A DNA stretch of 64,000 bases, from the NCBI RefSeq assembly GCF_900105515.1, contig NZ_FNSY01000001.1:3162001-3226000 (forward strand), in the 5' to 3' direction. The DNA is from Streptomyces sp. 2131.1 (GTDB lineage: Bacteria > Actinomycetota > Actinomycetes > Streptomycetales > Streptomycetaceae). How positions within the stretch are numbered: position 1 is the first letter of the stretch; every line of letters starts with the position of its first letter. The notes under the pieces were generated by a model. That model did not search any database and had not been told where the DNA came from. It saw nothing but the letters and a program-made list of their open reading frames with translations. Shown piece by piece: positions 1 to 9,076 of the stretch. The position numbers were made by a program, and so were the translations under genes.

Positions 1-489
1 GATACCCGCGATGCCCTCGCCGCGGCCGGTGAAGCCGAGGCCGTCGGAGGTGGCGGCGGACAGCGACACGGGGGCGCCGACGGCGTCGGACAGGACCCGC
101 TGCGCCTCCTCGCGCCGCTTGCCGATCTTCGGGCGTACGCCGACGACCTGGACGGCCACGTTGCCGATCTCGAAGCCCGCCGCGCGGACGATGCGGGCGG
201 CCTCGGTGAGGAGGGTGACCCCGGCGGCGCCTGACCACTCGGGGCGGCCGGTGCCGAAGTGCTGCCCCAGGTCGCCGAGACCGGCGGCGGAGAAGAGGGC
301 GTTGCACGCGGCGTGGGCGACGACGTCGGCGTCGGAGTGGCCGGCCAGGCCGGGGCCCTCGCCGTCCCAGCGCAGACCGGCGCACCACAGCTCGCGGCCC
401 TCTTCGAAGGCGTGGATGTCGGTGCCGATCCCGACGAGCGGGATGACGGGGGCGGGGCCCCGGGCTGGGCCGGGGTTCTCAGAAGCCAT
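1..489 (-). CDS. ispF: 2-C-methyl-D-erythritol 2,4-cyclodiphosphate synthase (IspF), 3' end cut by window
   Basis: IspF cyclises CDP-methylerythritol 2-phosphate to methylerythritol 2,4-cyclodiphosphate in the cytosolic MEP isoprenoid pathway. The 163 visible codons read MASENPGPA at the start, then [12 protein letters not shown] with metal ligands Asp24 and His26, and [12 protein letters not shown] with His51 and the third ligand His59. The [13 protein letters not shown] signature lies near the end. Only a few C-terminal residues fall outside the window. The ATG at 489 lies inside the 3' end of ispD (11-base overlap), so the two consecutive pathway enzymes are probably translated together. 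Confidence 0.95.
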   Translation of the reverse strand, partial: MASENPGPARGPAPVIPLVGIGTDIHAFEEGRELWCAGLRWDGEGPGLAGHSDADVVAHAACNALFSAAGLGDLGQHFGTGRPEWSGAAGVTLLTEAARIVRAAGFEIGNVAVQVVGVRPKIGKRREEAQRVLSDAVGAPVSLSAATSDGLGFTGRGEGIAGI

Positions 490-1225
490 CGTTGGCCCTC
501 CTGCGTGCGAGTACGGCCTCGGCCAGGACGAGGTCCAGCGGCCGGGTCACCTTGAAAGCCTCCTCGTGTCCGGGGACGACGACGACGGGCGCGCCGAGCT
601 GTTCGACCATGCCCGCGTCGTCGGTCGCGCCCTCGCCGCTGACCGCGACCTCATCGTGCGCGCGGACGAGGGTGGCGCGGTCGAAGCCCTGCGGGGTCTG
701 TACGGCCCTGAGCCGGGCGCGGGCCGGGGTGGAGAGCACCGGTTCGGGTGCGCCGGGGGGCCCGGGCTCGACCTCCTTGACGGTGTCGGCGAGCGGCAGG
801 GCGGGGACGACGGCGAGGGCGCCGTCGCGGACGGCCTCGACGACCGCGTCCACGGTGTCGACGGGGACCAGGGGGCGGGCCGCGTCGTGGACGAGGACGG
901 CGGAGATGGTGTCGGGGAGGGCGTCGAGGCCCCGCTTCACGGATTCCTGGCGGGTGTCGGCGCCGGGGACGACGAGGAAGTCGGTGCGCTCGGGCAGGGC
1001 GTGCTCGTCGAGGAGGTTGCGTACCTCGGCGGCACCGTCGGGCGGCGCGACGACGACGACCAGGGACACGTGCCGGGAGGCGGCCATGGCCCGTACGGCG
1101 TGGATGAGCATGGGCGTCCCGCCGAGCGCGCGGAGCGCTTTGGGGGCGCCGGGGCCGAGCCGTACGCCGCGGCCGGCCGCGGGGATCACGGCGGCCGTGC
1201 GGTAGGGACGCGGTTGTTCAGACAT
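479..1225 (-). CDS. ispD: 2-C-methyl-D-erythritol 4-phosphate cytidylyltransferase (IspD)
   Basis: IspD transfers CMP from CTP to methylerythritol 4-phosphate, the third MEP pathway step. The 248-residue protein has the nucleotide-binding [16 protein letters not shown] segment at about residues 15-30, VHDAARPL in the middle, QTPQGF, TDDA and the late KVT motif, all in family order. The start is the ATG of [10 protein letters not shown] at 1225. An open frame continues upstream to 1351, but that extension is Arg/Pro-rich and unlike IspD. It overlaps ispF by 11 bases, and carD lies upstream on the same strand, as I recall for other actinomycetes. Confidence 0.95.
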   Translation of the reverse strand: MSEQPRPYRTAAVIPAAGRGVRLGPGAPKALRALGGTPMLIHAVRAMAASRHVSLVVVVAPPDGAAEVRNLLDEHALPERTDFLVVPGADTRQESVKRGLDALPDTISAVLVHDAARPLVPVDTVDAVVEAVRDGALAVVPALPLADTVKEVEPGPPGAPEPVLSTPARARLRAVQTPQGFDRATLVRAHDEVAVSGEGATDDAGMVEQLGAPVVVVPGHEEAFKVTRPLDLVLAEAVLARRRANDGF

Positions 1226-1681
1226 CGGTTGCACTCCGAGGCTTCGGCATGTTTGTGTCCACGGCCGACGTGGGTATGGCCACAAACGAGCCGGGCGCCG
1301 CGCCATGACTCGACCGGGACCCTTTCCGTGACCCCGGGCGGGTAGGTGCACGCCGCGGCCGCTCGGGGTCGGCCTCGCACGCCGGATTCAGCAAGATCGC
1401 GAGCAACGTACCAAGGACGTGTGACGGGGGATCATCGGCGGGCGCCGGGAAATCCGGCCGGATCTCGCCGTTGGTGGCTGAAACAGTATCCAGCCGGGTT
1501 GGCATATGGCTGGAATTCGCCGTTCGATTACGGTCCATCCGTACCGTTCGATGGTGTCCACAGGCCCGGACATGCCGCAGCGCCCGACGACACAGCGTGA
1601 ATACGGCTGGTCAGCGGGCACCGCGGCACATTTTCCATGGCCGGTGCGAACCGGTCGTCAGGACGACCGGTGCCGTCCGGT
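1226..1681. other. 456-base intergenic region between carD and ispD
   Basis: No convincing gene here: open frames in this stretch have poor codon use. It should hold the ispD promoter. Next to the carD stop is a perfect 10-base inverted repeat (1650-1671), listed separately as a terminator. A weaker TCCAGCC/GGCTGGA repeat with a 12-base loop sits around 1490-1515 and has no assigned role. Confidence 0.5.
1650..1671 (-). terminator. hairpin after carD
   Basis: ACCGGTCGTC at 1650-1659 and GACGACCGGT at 1662-1671 form a perfect 10-base inverted repeat about 10 bases beyond the carD stop codon. There is no U tract, as is usual for Streptomyces terminators. Confidence 0.55.
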
Positions 1682-2164
1682 TCAGGAGGCGAGGACCTCG
1701 TCGAGGAGCGCCTCGGCCTTGTCCTCATTGGTGTTCTCGGCGAGGGCCAGCTCGCTCACCAGGATCTGGCGGGCCTTGGCGAGCATCCGCTTCTCACCTG
1801 CGGAGAGTCCGCGCTCGCGCTCGCGGCGCCACAGGTCGCGCACCACTTCGGCGACCTTGATGACATCGCCGGAGGCGAGCTTCTCAAGATTTGCCTTGTA
1901 GCGCCGGGACCAGTTCGTCGGCTCCTCGGCATACGGTGCGCGCAGCACCTCGAAGACGCGGTCCAGCCCTTCCTGCCCGACTACGTCGCGCACACCCACG
2001 AACTCCGCATTGTCCGCCGGTACACGCACCGTCAAGTCGCCCTGAGCGACCTTGAGCACCAAGTAGGTCTTGTCCACGCCTTTGATCTGGCGAGTTTCGA
2101 TAGCCTCGATCAGCGCGGCCCCGTGATGGGGATAGACCACGGTGTCGCCAACCTTGAACGTCAT
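1682..2164 (-). CDS. carD: CarD family RNA polymerase-binding regulator
   Basis: CarD binds the RNA polymerase beta subunit at promoters and stabilises the open complex, strongly affecting rRNA genes. The 160-residue length matches actinobacterial CarD. The N-terminal RNAP-interaction domain begins [20 protein letters not shown], and the C-terminal helical DNA-binding domain contains Trp85 in [11 protein letters not shown], the position that inserts at the upstream edge of the transcription bubble in the Mycobacterium protein. An AAGGGG Shine-Dalgarno sits about 10 bases before the ATG at 2164. It lies upstream of ispD-ispF, separated by a hairpin, so it is probably its own transcription unit. 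Confidence 0.96.
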   Translation of the reverse strand: MTFKVGDTVVYPHHGAALIEAIETRQIKGVDKTYLVLKVAQGDLTVRVPADNAEFVGVRDVVGQEGLDRVFEVLRAPYAEEPTNWSRRYKANLEKLASGDVIKVAEVVRDLWRRERERGLSAGEKRMLAKARQILVSELALAENTNEDKAEALLDEVLAS

Positions 2165-2776
2165 GTGACAGGTACCCCTTCCGTGGCTATCAAGCGTAAC
2201 ACGAGAATCGCCACTCCTGAATGGCGTTTTCGCAGGTCAGGGCATATCTCGGGGCTTGACAACTGCGACAGGGACGTGCTGCGGACGGCCCCGGGAAGAC
2301 GGTATCCGCAGGTCGGAGCGGCTGTGCGGGGACGGAGAAACGCGGACGTTACACGCACTCCGCCTCGCTCCGAAGGAGCCGAACGTCCCGATTTGTCGGG
2401 TTCTGGTTGCTGAAGTTTCCGTAGCCCGTTCGGAGATGGATCACCCGTTCGGGCGTAACTGCCGATGGCCAATGAAATTGATCAACGTACGGCCGCGGCG
2501 GGGATTATGCACAATGAATGCGCCACCGTCCGTGAACAGCCACGAAGCACGGGGTGAACGCGCGGCCGGAATTTGATCAAGCGCGTTATGCGAAGCGCCC
2601 GCGAATGCGCGTACGCGGCCGGGGCCCGGGATCGCCGCTCCGTCAGGGGCGGGTCGGGTGCGGGGCGGCGAGGAGGGCTCGGTAACCTGACCGCTGACAG
2701 ACCCTTAGGGCGGCTTTACACCACCCGCCCGACCCGTCCATATCACCGTCCGCTCGTTCAAGGAGTTGCCGCCGCC
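2165..2776. other. 612-base divergent intergenic region (carD / lipoprotein)
   Basis: The promoters of carD (minus) and the lipoprotein gene (plus) must lie here. The carD-proximal part is noticeably less GC-rich than flanking genes, as expected for a strong promoter. A TTGACA hexamer occurs at 2257-2262 on the plus strand without a convincing -10 partner. I see no RNA gene, and the open frames that cross it lack Streptomyces codon bias. Confidence 0.5.
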
Positions 2777-3409
2777 GTGAGCCGCAGCCTTCGACACGGC
2801 GCCCTCGCCGCCACTGCCATCGCGTTCTCGTTCGCCGCGCTCACCGCATGCGGTGCGGGCAATAACGCGCAGACGCTCGAAGTCAGGCCTGACAACGCCG
2901 CCACCTCGGCCGGCACGATCAAGATCCAGAACGTCAACGTCATCACCCAGCCCGAGCGCGACGCCAAGGGCCCGGCGGTCGTCTCCGCCACCGTGTTCAA
3001 CACCGGCTCCAAGGCGGAGACCCTCGACTCCATCACCCTGACGGGCAGCAGCGGCTCCGTGCAGCTGAACCCCGCCAAGGGCTCGGGTCCGGTCGTCGTC
3101 CCGGCCGGCGGCCGGGTCGTCTTCGGCGGCAAGGGCAACGCCTCCGCCGTGATCGAGAACGGCGACGAGGCCACGCAGAACGGCAACGTGCAGCCCCTTG
3201 TCTTCAAGTTCAGCCGCACCGGCGAGGTCTCCCTGGGCGCCTCCGTCGTCCCGGCGGCCCACTACTTCAAGGGCTTCGGCCCCAGCGCGCTCCCGGAGAC
3301 GCCGAAGACGCCGGACGCCTCGCCGTCCGGCTCCCCCTCCGGCTCCGCGTCGCCGAACAGCTCCGAGAGCCCGTCCGGCGAGGCGTCGCCCTCCTCCTCG
3401 GCGAGCTAG
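2777..3409 (+). CDS. secreted lipoprotein of unknown function
   Basis: A 210-residue lipoprotein. The GTG at 2777 is preceded by AAGGAG at a good distance; longer in-frame starts would hide the signal peptide. The signal peptide ends in a lipobox LTAC with Cys25 as the lipidation site. The mature part is a beta-rich domain (VVSATVFNTGSKAETLDSI), which resembles the DUF461/PCuAC-type fold but lacks obvious Met/His copper ligands. The last 35 residues are Ser/Pro/Gly-rich, a likely wall-spanning linker. It converges on phoP across a strong terminator, so it is not co-transcribed with it. Function unknown. Confidence 0.85.
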   Translation: MSRSLRHGALAATAIAFSFAALTACGAGNNAQTLEVRPDNAATSAGTIKIQNVNVITQPERDAKGPAVVSATVFNTGSKAETLDSITLTGSSGSVQLNPAKGSGPVVVPAGGRVVFGGKGNASAVIENGDEATQNGNVQPLVFKFSRTGEVSLGASVVPAAHYFKGFGPSALPETPKTPDASPSGSPSGSASPNSSESPSGEASPSSSAS

Positions 3410-3442
3410 TCCGGCCGGCCCGGCTGAGCCGGGCCCGTACAC

Positions 3443-3488
3443 ACATGGCTGAGGCGCCTTCCCCGCCGGGGAGGCGCCTCAGCCATGT
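3443..3488. terminator. bidirectional terminator between lipoprotein gene and phoP
   Basis: A 17-base perfect stem (3443-3459 with 3472-3488), continuing through a CCCC/GGGG pairing to a short loop. It lies between two convergent genes and should end transcription from both sides. Confidence 0.85.
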
Positions 3489-3506
3489 CGGACGTACGCG
3501 TACGGC

Positions 3507-4187
3507 CTACGGCTCGAACTTGTAGCCCAGACCGCGCACCGTCACCAGGAACCTGGGCGCGCCCGGGTCCGGCTCGATCTTGGCGCGCAGGCGCTTGACG
3601 TGGACGTCGAGGGTCTTGGTGTCGCCCACGTAGTCCGCGCCCCAGACCCGGTCGATGAGCTGCATCCGGGTCAGCACCCGGCCCGCGTTGCGCAGCAGCA
3701 TCTCCAGCAGGTCGAACTCCTTGAGCGGCAGGTCGACCTTGCCGCCGGAGACCGTGACGACGTGCCGGTCCACGTCCATGCGGACCGGGCCGGCTTCCAG
3801 GGCCGCGGGGGCGACCTCCTCGGGCTCGCCGCGGCGGCGCAGCACCGCGCGGATGCGGGCGACGAGCTCGCGGGAGGAGAAGGGCTTGGTGACGTAGTCG
3901 TCGGCCCCTATCTCCAGGCCGACGACCTTGTCGATCTCGCTGTCCTTGGCGGTGACCATGATCACCGGCACGTTGGACCGGCTGCGCAGCTGGCGGCAGA
4001 CCTCGGTGCCGGGGAGCCCGGGCAGCATCAGGTCGAGCAGTACGAGGTCGGCGCCGTTGCGCTCGAACTCGTCCAGGCCGTCGGGTCCGGTGGCCGCGAT
4101 GGCGACCTCGAAGCCTTCCTTGCGGAGCATGTAGGACAGGACGTCGCTGAAGGATTCCTCATCCTCGACGACAAGCACTCGGGTCAC
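3507..4187 (-). CDS. phoP: phosphate response regulator PhoP
   Basis: OmpR-family response regulator that, when phosphorylated by PhoR, binds PHO boxes and switches on phosphate scavenging; in Streptomyces it also represses nitrogen and antibiotic genes. The 226 residues comprise a receiver domain (acidic Glu8-Asp9-Glu10, phospho-acceptor Asp52 in LLDLMLPG, the Lys of YVTKPFS) and a winged-helix domain with RVWGADYVGDTKTLDVHVKR. The GTG start at 4187 overlaps the phoR stop as GTGA, showing translational coupling. The frame is open much further upstream, but that part is the out-of-frame shadow of phoR. Orthologous to Mycobacterium RegX3. Confidence 0.97.
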   Translation of the reverse strand: MTRVLVVEDEESFSDVLSYMLRKEGFEVAIAATGPDGLDEFERNGADLVLLDLMLPGLPGTEVCRQLRSRSNVPVIMVTAKDSEIDKVVGLEIGADDYVTKPFSSRELVARIRAVLRRRGEPEEVAPAALEAGPVRMDVDRHVVTVSGGKVDLPLKEFDLLEMLLRNAGRVLTRMQLIDRVWGADYVGDTKTLDVHVKRLRAKIEPDPGAPRFLVTVRGLGYKFEP

Positions 4188-5458
4188 GGAAGGGCCTCCG
4201 GGGCAGGGAAGGGTACGTAGGAGTCGGGGGTGGCGCCACGGTGGGACGCCTCGTCGCCGTTGACGATGAGCGGGCCGCCCGCCGTACGGTCGCGGTCGCG
4301 CGCGGAGCCCGCTTCGGGCAGCCGCAGGGTGAAGGTGGAGCCCTGTCCCTCCGAGCTCCACACGGTGACCTCCCCGCCGTGCGAGGCGGCCACGTGTTTG
4401 ACGATGGCGAGGCCGAGGCCCGTGCCACCGGTGGCGCGCGAGCGGGCCGGGTCGACGCGGTAGAAGCGTTCGAAGACCCGTTCCCGGTCCTTCTCGGAGA
4501 TGCCGATGCCCTGGTCGGTCACGGCGATCTCGATCTCGTCCCCGCCGGGCACGACCACACGGCGGGCGGCGATGCCGACGCGGGTTCCTGCGGGGCTGTA
4601 GTTGACGGCGTTCTCGACGAGGTTGCCGAGAGCGGCGGCCAGCTGGCCGCGGTTTCCCCATATCCGCAGGTCGGCGGTGCCGCCGGCGGCCATGGTGATC
4701 TGCTTGGAGCCGGCCTGCTGGCGGCAGCGGTCGATGGCCTCGGCGACCAGTTCGTCGACGCGGACGGGCTCGGCGTCCTCCAGCGGGTCGTCGTTCTGCA
4801 CCCGGGAGAGGTCGATGAGCTCCTGGACGAGGTTGGTGAGCCGGGTCGCCTCGATCTGCATACGGCGGGCGAAGTGCTCCACCGCCTCCTGGTCGTCGGA
4901 GGCGTCGAGCACGGCTTCCGAGAGCAGGGACAGGGCGCCGGTCGGGGTCTTGAGCTCATGGCTGACGTTGGCGACGAAGTCGCGCCTGACCGCCTCGATG
5001 CGACGGGCCTCGGTGAGGTCCTCGACGAGCAGCAGGACCAGCCGGGAGCCGAGCGGGGCGACCCGGGCGGAGACGGCCAGCGCCTCGCCCCGGCCCGTGC
5101 CGCGGCGCGGGAGGTCCAGTTCGACCTGGCGTATCTCGCCGTCGCGGCGGGTGTCCCGCGCCATGTTGAGCATCGGCTCGACGGCGAGGCGGCCGCCCCG
5201 GACGAGCCCCAGCGCGTACGCGGCGGAGCTGGCCTTGACGACGCTGTCGCTCTCGTCGAGCACGACCGCGGAGGAGCTGAGCACGGACAGGACCGTGTCG
5301 ACGCCCGGGGGGAGCGGGGCGTTGCTGTCGGGCCGCGGGGAGATGCGCGTCGGCTTCTTCTGGTCGCGCTCGCTCCAGCGGAACGCCAGCATGGCGATCA
5401 CACCGGTTCCGACACCGGCGATCGCGGCAGCTGCGGCGACCGCCGCGTTCACGTCCAT
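4184..5458 (-). CDS. phoR: phosphate sensor histidine kinase PhoR
   Basis: Membrane sensor kinase of the phosphate-starvation system, orthologous to SenX3. The 424 residues show one N-terminal transmembrane segment (about 5-26), a PAS-like cytosolic region (about 52-150), the H box FVANVSHELKTP with phospho-acceptor His167, an N box (LVENAVNYSPAG), and G boxes DQGIGISEKD and GTGLGLAIVKH. It has almost no extracellular domain, so it probably reads the state of Pst/PhoU rather than external phosphate. It is first gene of the phoR-phoP operon, divergent from phoU, with a PHO box in the shared control region. Confidence 0.97.
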   Translation of the reverse strand: MDVNAAVAAAAAIAGVGTGVIAMLAFRWSERDQKKPTRISPRPDSNAPLPPGVDTVLSVLSSSAVVLDESDSVVKASSAAYALGLVRGGRLAVEPMLNMARDTRRDGEIRQVELDLPRRGTGRGEALAVSARVAPLGSRLVLLLVEDLTEARRIEAVRRDFVANVSHELKTPTGALSLLSEAVLDASDDQEAVEHFARRMQIEATRLTNLVQELIDLSRVQNDDPLEDAEPVRVDELVAEAIDRCRQQAGSKQITMAAGGTADLRIWGNRGQLAAALGNLVENAVNYSPAGTRVGIAARRVVVPGGDEIEIAVTDQGIGISEKDRERVFERFYRVDPARSRATGGTGLGLAIVKHVAASHGGEVTVWSSEGQGSTFTLRLPEAGSARDRDRTAGGPLIVNGDEASHRGATPDSYVPFPAPEALP

Positions 5459-5531
5459 GTGCCCAGGTTATGCGGCACCTCGGACACACTCCCAGCGGTG
5501 CGGGCGCCTCCTCGGCCACTCGTCGCCCAGA

Positions 5532-5564
5532 GTTCACCGAGGGGCAAGCGACGGTTCACTTGGC
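5532..5564. promoter_or_regulatory. PHO box between phoR and phoU
   Basis: Three consecutive 11-base direct-repeat units: GTTCACCGAGG (5532-5542), GGCAAGCGACG (5543-5553) and GTTCACTTGGC (5554-5564). The outer two match the GTTCACC core of Streptomyces PhoP sites and the middle one is degenerate but keeps the spacing. It lies between the divergent phoR-phoP and phoU genes, so PhoP probably autoregulates and controls phoU from here. Confidence 0.88.
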
Positions 5565-5667
5565 CGGTCGGAATCCGACGCGTACGCCGGTCACGGTGGC
5601 GTCGTGGGGTTCGGAGCCGGTCGTCGGCGGGCCCCGGCCTCGGTCAAGGACTGGAGAGGGACATCCC

Positions 5668-6345
5668 ATGCGTGACGCGTACCACGAGGAACTCGACTCG
5701 ATCGGAGAGGACCTGGTCGAGATGGCCAGGCTCGTCGGGTCGGCGATAGGCCGGGCGACGACGTCGATGCTCGACGCCGATCTCAAGCTCGCGGAGTCGG
5801 TGATCGCCGCCGATCAGAAGGTGGACGACCTCCAGCACGAGCTGGAGGCGCGGGCCATCGCCCTGCTGGCGCGCCAGCAGCCGGTGGCGACGGATCTGCG
5901 GATCGTGGTGACGTCGCTGCGGATGAGCGCGGACCTGGAGCGCTCGGGCGACCTGGCGCAGCACGTCGCGAAGCTGGCCCGGCTGCGGTTCCCGCAGTCC
6001 GCGGTCCCGCACGACCTGCACGCCACGATCCTGGAGATGGGGCAGCTCGCGCAGCGCCTGATGGCGAAGGCGGCGGAGGTGATCGTCACCAAGGACGTCG
6101 ACCTGGCGCTCCAGCTGGAGCAGGACGACGACGAGATGGACCTGCTGCACCGCGCGCTGTTCCGGCACCTGATGGACGACCGCTGGAAGCACGGCATCGA
6201 GACGGCCGTCGACGTGACGCTGCTCGGCCGCTACTACGAGCGGTTCGCCGACCACGCGGTGTCGGTGGCCAAGCGGGTGGTCTACCTGGTGACGGGCGAG
6301 CACGCCGACGAGATCCAGCAGCCCACCCCGGTGGACGGGGCTTGA
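5668..6345 (+). CDS. phoU: phosphate signalling protein PhoU
   Basis: PhoU links the Pst transporter to the PhoR kinase and dampens the phosphate response when phosphate is ample. The 225-residue protein is all helical, with two PhoU repeats: ARQQPVATDLRIVVTSLRMS with GDLAQHVAKLARL in the first, and DVTLLGRYYERFADHAVSVA in the second, the usual metal-binding faces. The start is the ATG of MRDAYHEELDS at 5668, after an AGGGA stretch. It is divergent from phoR-phoP and shares the PHO box; mtpA follows about 210 bases downstream on the same strand. Confidence 0.95.
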   Translation: MRDAYHEELDSIGEDLVEMARLVGSAIGRATTSMLDADLKLAESVIAADQKVDDLQHELEARAIALLARQQPVATDLRIVVTSLRMSADLERSGDLAQHVAKLARLRFPQSAVPHDLHATILEMGQLAQRLMAKAAEVIVTKDVDLALQLEQDDDEMDLLHRALFRHLMDDRWKHGIETAVDVTLLGRYYERFADHAVSVAKRVVYLVTGEHADEIQQPTPVDGA

Positions 6346-6554
6346 GAGGATCCCTGCGCGGGAAGGGCGGGGCGCGGGACGGTGAGGCGCACGCCCGCGC
6401 GCACGGCTCGCACATGCGTTCCTGCGCGTGTGCGCCGTTGATGCGCCCGTCCGGGTGGGCATGCAATGGGGTGGGGCGGCACGACCTGTCCGTACGCCCC
6501 GGTCGCGGGCCCCGTGCGGGCGTGCGGCCCTGTCGTACGCCTTGAGGAGGAACC

Positions 6555-6704
6555 ATGGCCGATTCCCCCATGACCGAACCCGAGCAGGAGGCCCCCGTCG
6601 AGGTGGTGCACCTGACCGTGCTGGGCGCCTGCGGCTGCGGCTCGGGCTGCGGGTGCGGCTGCCAGTCCGGTGCGCCGTGCCAGTGCGGGGGCTGCTCGGG
6701 CTGA
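6555..6704 (+). CDS. mtpA: metallothionein-like Cys-rich peptide (MtpA)
   Basis: A 49-residue protein whose ATG follows a strong GAGGAGGA ribosome site. The N-terminal half is acidic (MADSPMTEPEQEAPVEVVHL); the C-terminal half carries eight cysteines (residues 26, 28, 32, 34, 36, 42, 44, 47) in CxC and CxxC spacing with glycine between, ending QCGGCSG. This is a typical small metallothionein for binding Zn or Cu. I recall mtpA next to phoU and PhoP-dependent in S. coelicolor. No PHO box is visible directly upstream, so read-through from phoU is possible. Confidence 0.85.
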   Translation: MADSPMTEPEQEAPVEVVHLTVLGACGCGSGCGCGCQSGAPCQCGGCSG

Positions 6705-6739
6705 CGCCTGACCGGTCGCGAGCCGTTGGGCCGTACGGG

Positions 6740-8098
6740 TTACGAGGGCGACGCCTCCGCCTTCGTGACCCGTACGCCGGTGTCCTGCGGGGCCACCGGG
6801 GCGGTCTCCGTCGCCGCGGCGATCTCCGTCGCGGCGATCGCCTGCGCCACGGAGGGCTCCTTCGTCGCGTCCGTCCCCGCCGGCAGGCCGCGCATCAGCA
6901 GCCAGTAGCCGGCGGCGGCCACGGTGCCCAGCAGCGCGCAGGTCGCCCAGAGCCACCCGGCGCCGAAGTGGTCGATGACCACGCCGGACATCAGGGGGGC
7001 GACGAGCGCGGCGGCCGACCAGGACAGGGTGTACATGCCCTGGTAGCGGCCCCGGCCGTGCGCCGGGGAGAGCTGGACGACCAGGCCGTTCTGCACGGGC
7101 GCGTTGATGATCTCGGCGACGGTCCACACGCAGATCGTCAGCGCGTACACCCCGACCGAGCCGGCGAAGGCGGTCAGCCCGAAGCCGTACCCCGCGAACA
7201 CCGAGGAGACGACGAGCAGCCGACGCGGGTCTCGGCCCTGGATGAACCGGGTGACGGGGATCTGGAGCGCGACGATGAGGACGCCGTTGACCGCGATCGC
7301 CGTACCGAAGTCGGAGCTGCTGAGCCCGTCGGCGCCCATGGCCACCGGCAGGCCCACGTAACCCTGCTGGAAGATGAGCGCGATCACGAACGACAGGCCG
7401 ACGACGCCCATGAACCGGCCGTCGCGCAGCACGGTGGAGAGCCGTACGCCGTCGTCGGACGGGACACCGCCCGCCGTGGGCGCGCCCGGCCGCTCCGGAC
7501 GGGACTCCGGCACCTTCAGGAAGACCACGATCGCGCAGACCAGGGTCATCGCGGCCTCGCCGAGGAAGCCCGCGAGGTAGCTGTACTCGGCGACGAACCC
7601 GGCGCCGGCCGAGGAGACCGCGAAACCGAGGTTGATGGCCCAGTAGTTGAGCGAGAAGGCCCGCACCCGGTCCTCGGCGGGGACGATGTCGGCGATCATC
7701 GCCTGGACCGCCGGGCGCGAGGCGTTGCTCGCCATGCCGACGAGGAAGGCGACGCCTGCGATGGCCACCGGATGCGACATGAACCCGAGCACGGCGACCG
7801 CCGCGGCGGTGGAGAGCTGGGCGGCGAGCATCGTGGGCCGCCGCCCGAAACGGTCCGTCATCACCCCGGCCCCGAGCGAGGAGACGACCCCGCCGAGGCC
7901 GTGCAGGGCGGCGACCAGACCGGCGTACGAGGCGGAGTAGCCGCGGTCCAGGGTCAGGTAGAGGGCCATGAAGGTGGCGACGAACGCCCCGAGGCGGTTG
8001 ACCAGCGTGCTGGTCCACAGCCACCAGAACTCCCTGGGGAGACCGGAGACCGTTTCCCTGGTGGCCCGGGTGGCCCGTCCGAGACCGGTGGCAGACAT
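6740..8098 (-). CDS. MFS transporter, drug/metabolite exporter type
   Basis: A 452-residue major facilitator protein with about 12 membrane segments. The loop 2-3 signature reads GVMTDRFGRRPTML (residues about 77-90), and the central loop is charged and Pro-rich ([16 protein letters not shown]). The C-terminus is a long cytosolic tail rich in Ala and Thr. The sequence looks like the DHA1-type proton antiporters; the substrate cannot be told. It is divergent from gpmA, and a TTGACGG inverted repeat lies between them as a possible operator. Confidence 0.85.
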   Translation of the reverse strand: MSATGLGRATRATRETVSGLPREFWWLWTSTLVNRLGAFVATFMALYLTLDRGYSASYAGLVAALHGLGGVVSSLGAGVMTDRFGRRPTMLAAQLSTAAAVAVLGFMSHPVAIAGVAFLVGMASNASRPAVQAMIADIVPAEDRVRAFSLNYWAINLGFAVSSAGAGFVAEYSYLAGFLGEAAMTLVCAIVVFLKVPESRPERPGAPTAGGVPSDDGVRLSTVLRDGRFMGVVGLSFVIALIFQQGYVGLPVAMGADGLSSSDFGTAIAVNGVLIVALQIPVTRFIQGRDPRRLLVVSSVFAGYGFGLTAFAGSVGVYALTICVWTVAEIINAPVQNGLVVQLSPAHGRGRYQGMYTLSWSAAALVAPLMSGVVIDHFGAGWLWATCALLGTVAAAGYWLLMRGLPAGTDATKEPSVAQAIAATEIAAATETAPVAPQDTGVRVTKAEASPS

Positions 8099-8199
8099 AC
8101 GGGTTCCCCCCAGGGACGTACGACGGATGACGCCGGGGAGGTAAGCGGCCCACCGGCGATCCGAACATTACGAATCCGCGGGGCTCCGCTGCCACTCAA

Positions 8200-8216
8200 T
8201 TGACGGTCCCCGTCAA
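8200..8216. promoter_or_regulatory. candidate operator between MFS gene and gpmA
   Basis: TTGACGG at 8200-8206 and CCGTCAA at 8210-8216 form a perfect 7-base inverted repeat with a 3-base spacer, about 100 bases upstream of the MFS start and 90 of gpmA. It looks like a dimer-binding site; the regulator is unknown. Confidence 0.35.
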
Positions 8217-8306
8217 ACGTCGGAGAGAGCCCCACCGCCCCGCCCGGCCTGTCCGCCCTGTGACCGGTCGCGCGCCGCTCGGACGGGTTCGATTACGCTC
8301 GGACTC

Positions 8307-9065
8307 ATGGCCGACGCACCGTACAAGCTGATCCTCCTCCGCCACGGCGAGAGCGAATGGAACGCGAAGAACCTGTTCACCGGTTGGGTGGACGTCAACC
8401 TCACCGAGAAGGGCGAGAAGGAGGCGGTCCGCGGCGGTGAGCTGCTGAAGGACGCCGGCCTGCTCCCCGACGTGCTGCACACCTCGCTCCAGAAGCGCGC
8501 CATCCGCACCGCCCAGCTCGCGCTGGAGGCCGCGGACCGCCACTGGATCCCCGTCCACCGCTCCTGGCGGCTGAACGAGCGCCACTACGGCGCCCTCCAG
8601 GGCAAGGACAAGGCCCAGACGCTCGCCGAGTTCGGCGAGGAGCAGTTCATGCTCTGGCGCCGCTCGTACGACACCCCGCCGCCCCCGCTGGAGGACGGCA
8701 CCGAGTTCTCCCAGAGCGACGACGCGCGTTACGCGACGATCCCGCCGGAGCTGCGCCCGCGCACGGAGTGCCTCAAGGACGTCGTCACCCGCATGCTGCC
8801 GTACTGGTACGACAGCATCGTCCCGGACCTCCTGACCGGCCGCACGGTCCTGGTCGCCGCCCACGGCAACAGCCTCCGCGCCCTGGTCAAGCACCTCGAC
8901 GGCGTCTCCGACGCCGACATCGCGGGCCTGAACATCCCCACGGGCATCCCGCTCACCTACGAGCTCGACGCGGACTTCCGCCCCCTGAACCCGGGCGGCA
9001 CCTACCTCGACGCGGACGCCGCCCAGGCGGCCATCGAGGCCGTGAAGAACCAGGGCAAGAAGTAG
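8307..9065 (+). CDS. gpmA: 2,3-bisphosphoglycerate-dependent phosphoglycerate mutase
   Basis: Interconverts 3- and 2-phosphoglycerate in glycolysis and gluconeogenesis. The 252-residue protein begins [11 protein letters not shown] with the phospho-acceptor His13, followed by [27 protein letters not shown] supplies the acid/base Glu, and [15 protein letters not shown] the second His. Length and motifs are those of the dPGM family. It stands alone between a divergent MFS gene and a downstream terminator. In Mycobacterium its orthologue (gpm1) adjoins senX3-regX3, so closeness to phoR-phoP is ancestral. Confidence 0.97.
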   Translation: MADAPYKLILLRHGESEWNAKNLFTGWVDVNLTEKGEKEAVRGGELLKDAGLLPDVLHTSLQKRAIRTAQLALEAADRHWIPVHRSWRLNERHYGALQGKDKAQTLAEFGEEQFMLWRRSYDTPPPPLEDGTEFSQSDDARYATIPPELRPRTECLKDVVTRMLPYWYDSIVPDLLTGRTVLVAAHGNSLRALVKHLDGVSDADIAGLNIPTGIPLTYELDADFRPLNPGGTYLDADAAQAAIEAVKNQGKK

Positions 9066-9076
9066 CACCCGCCCCC

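Noticed and set aside
1388..1621. ORF of 77 codons in the carD-ispD gap
   Set aside because: No ribosome site, unusual codons and no recognisable sequence.
3507..4661. Long 384-codon frame extending phoP upstream
   Set aside because: The extra N-terminal part overlaps phoR out of frame and is Arg/Pro-rich; the GTGA overlap start is clear.
6346..6554. PHO box before mtpA
   Set aside because: Only a lone GGTGAGG is present; no phased repeat.
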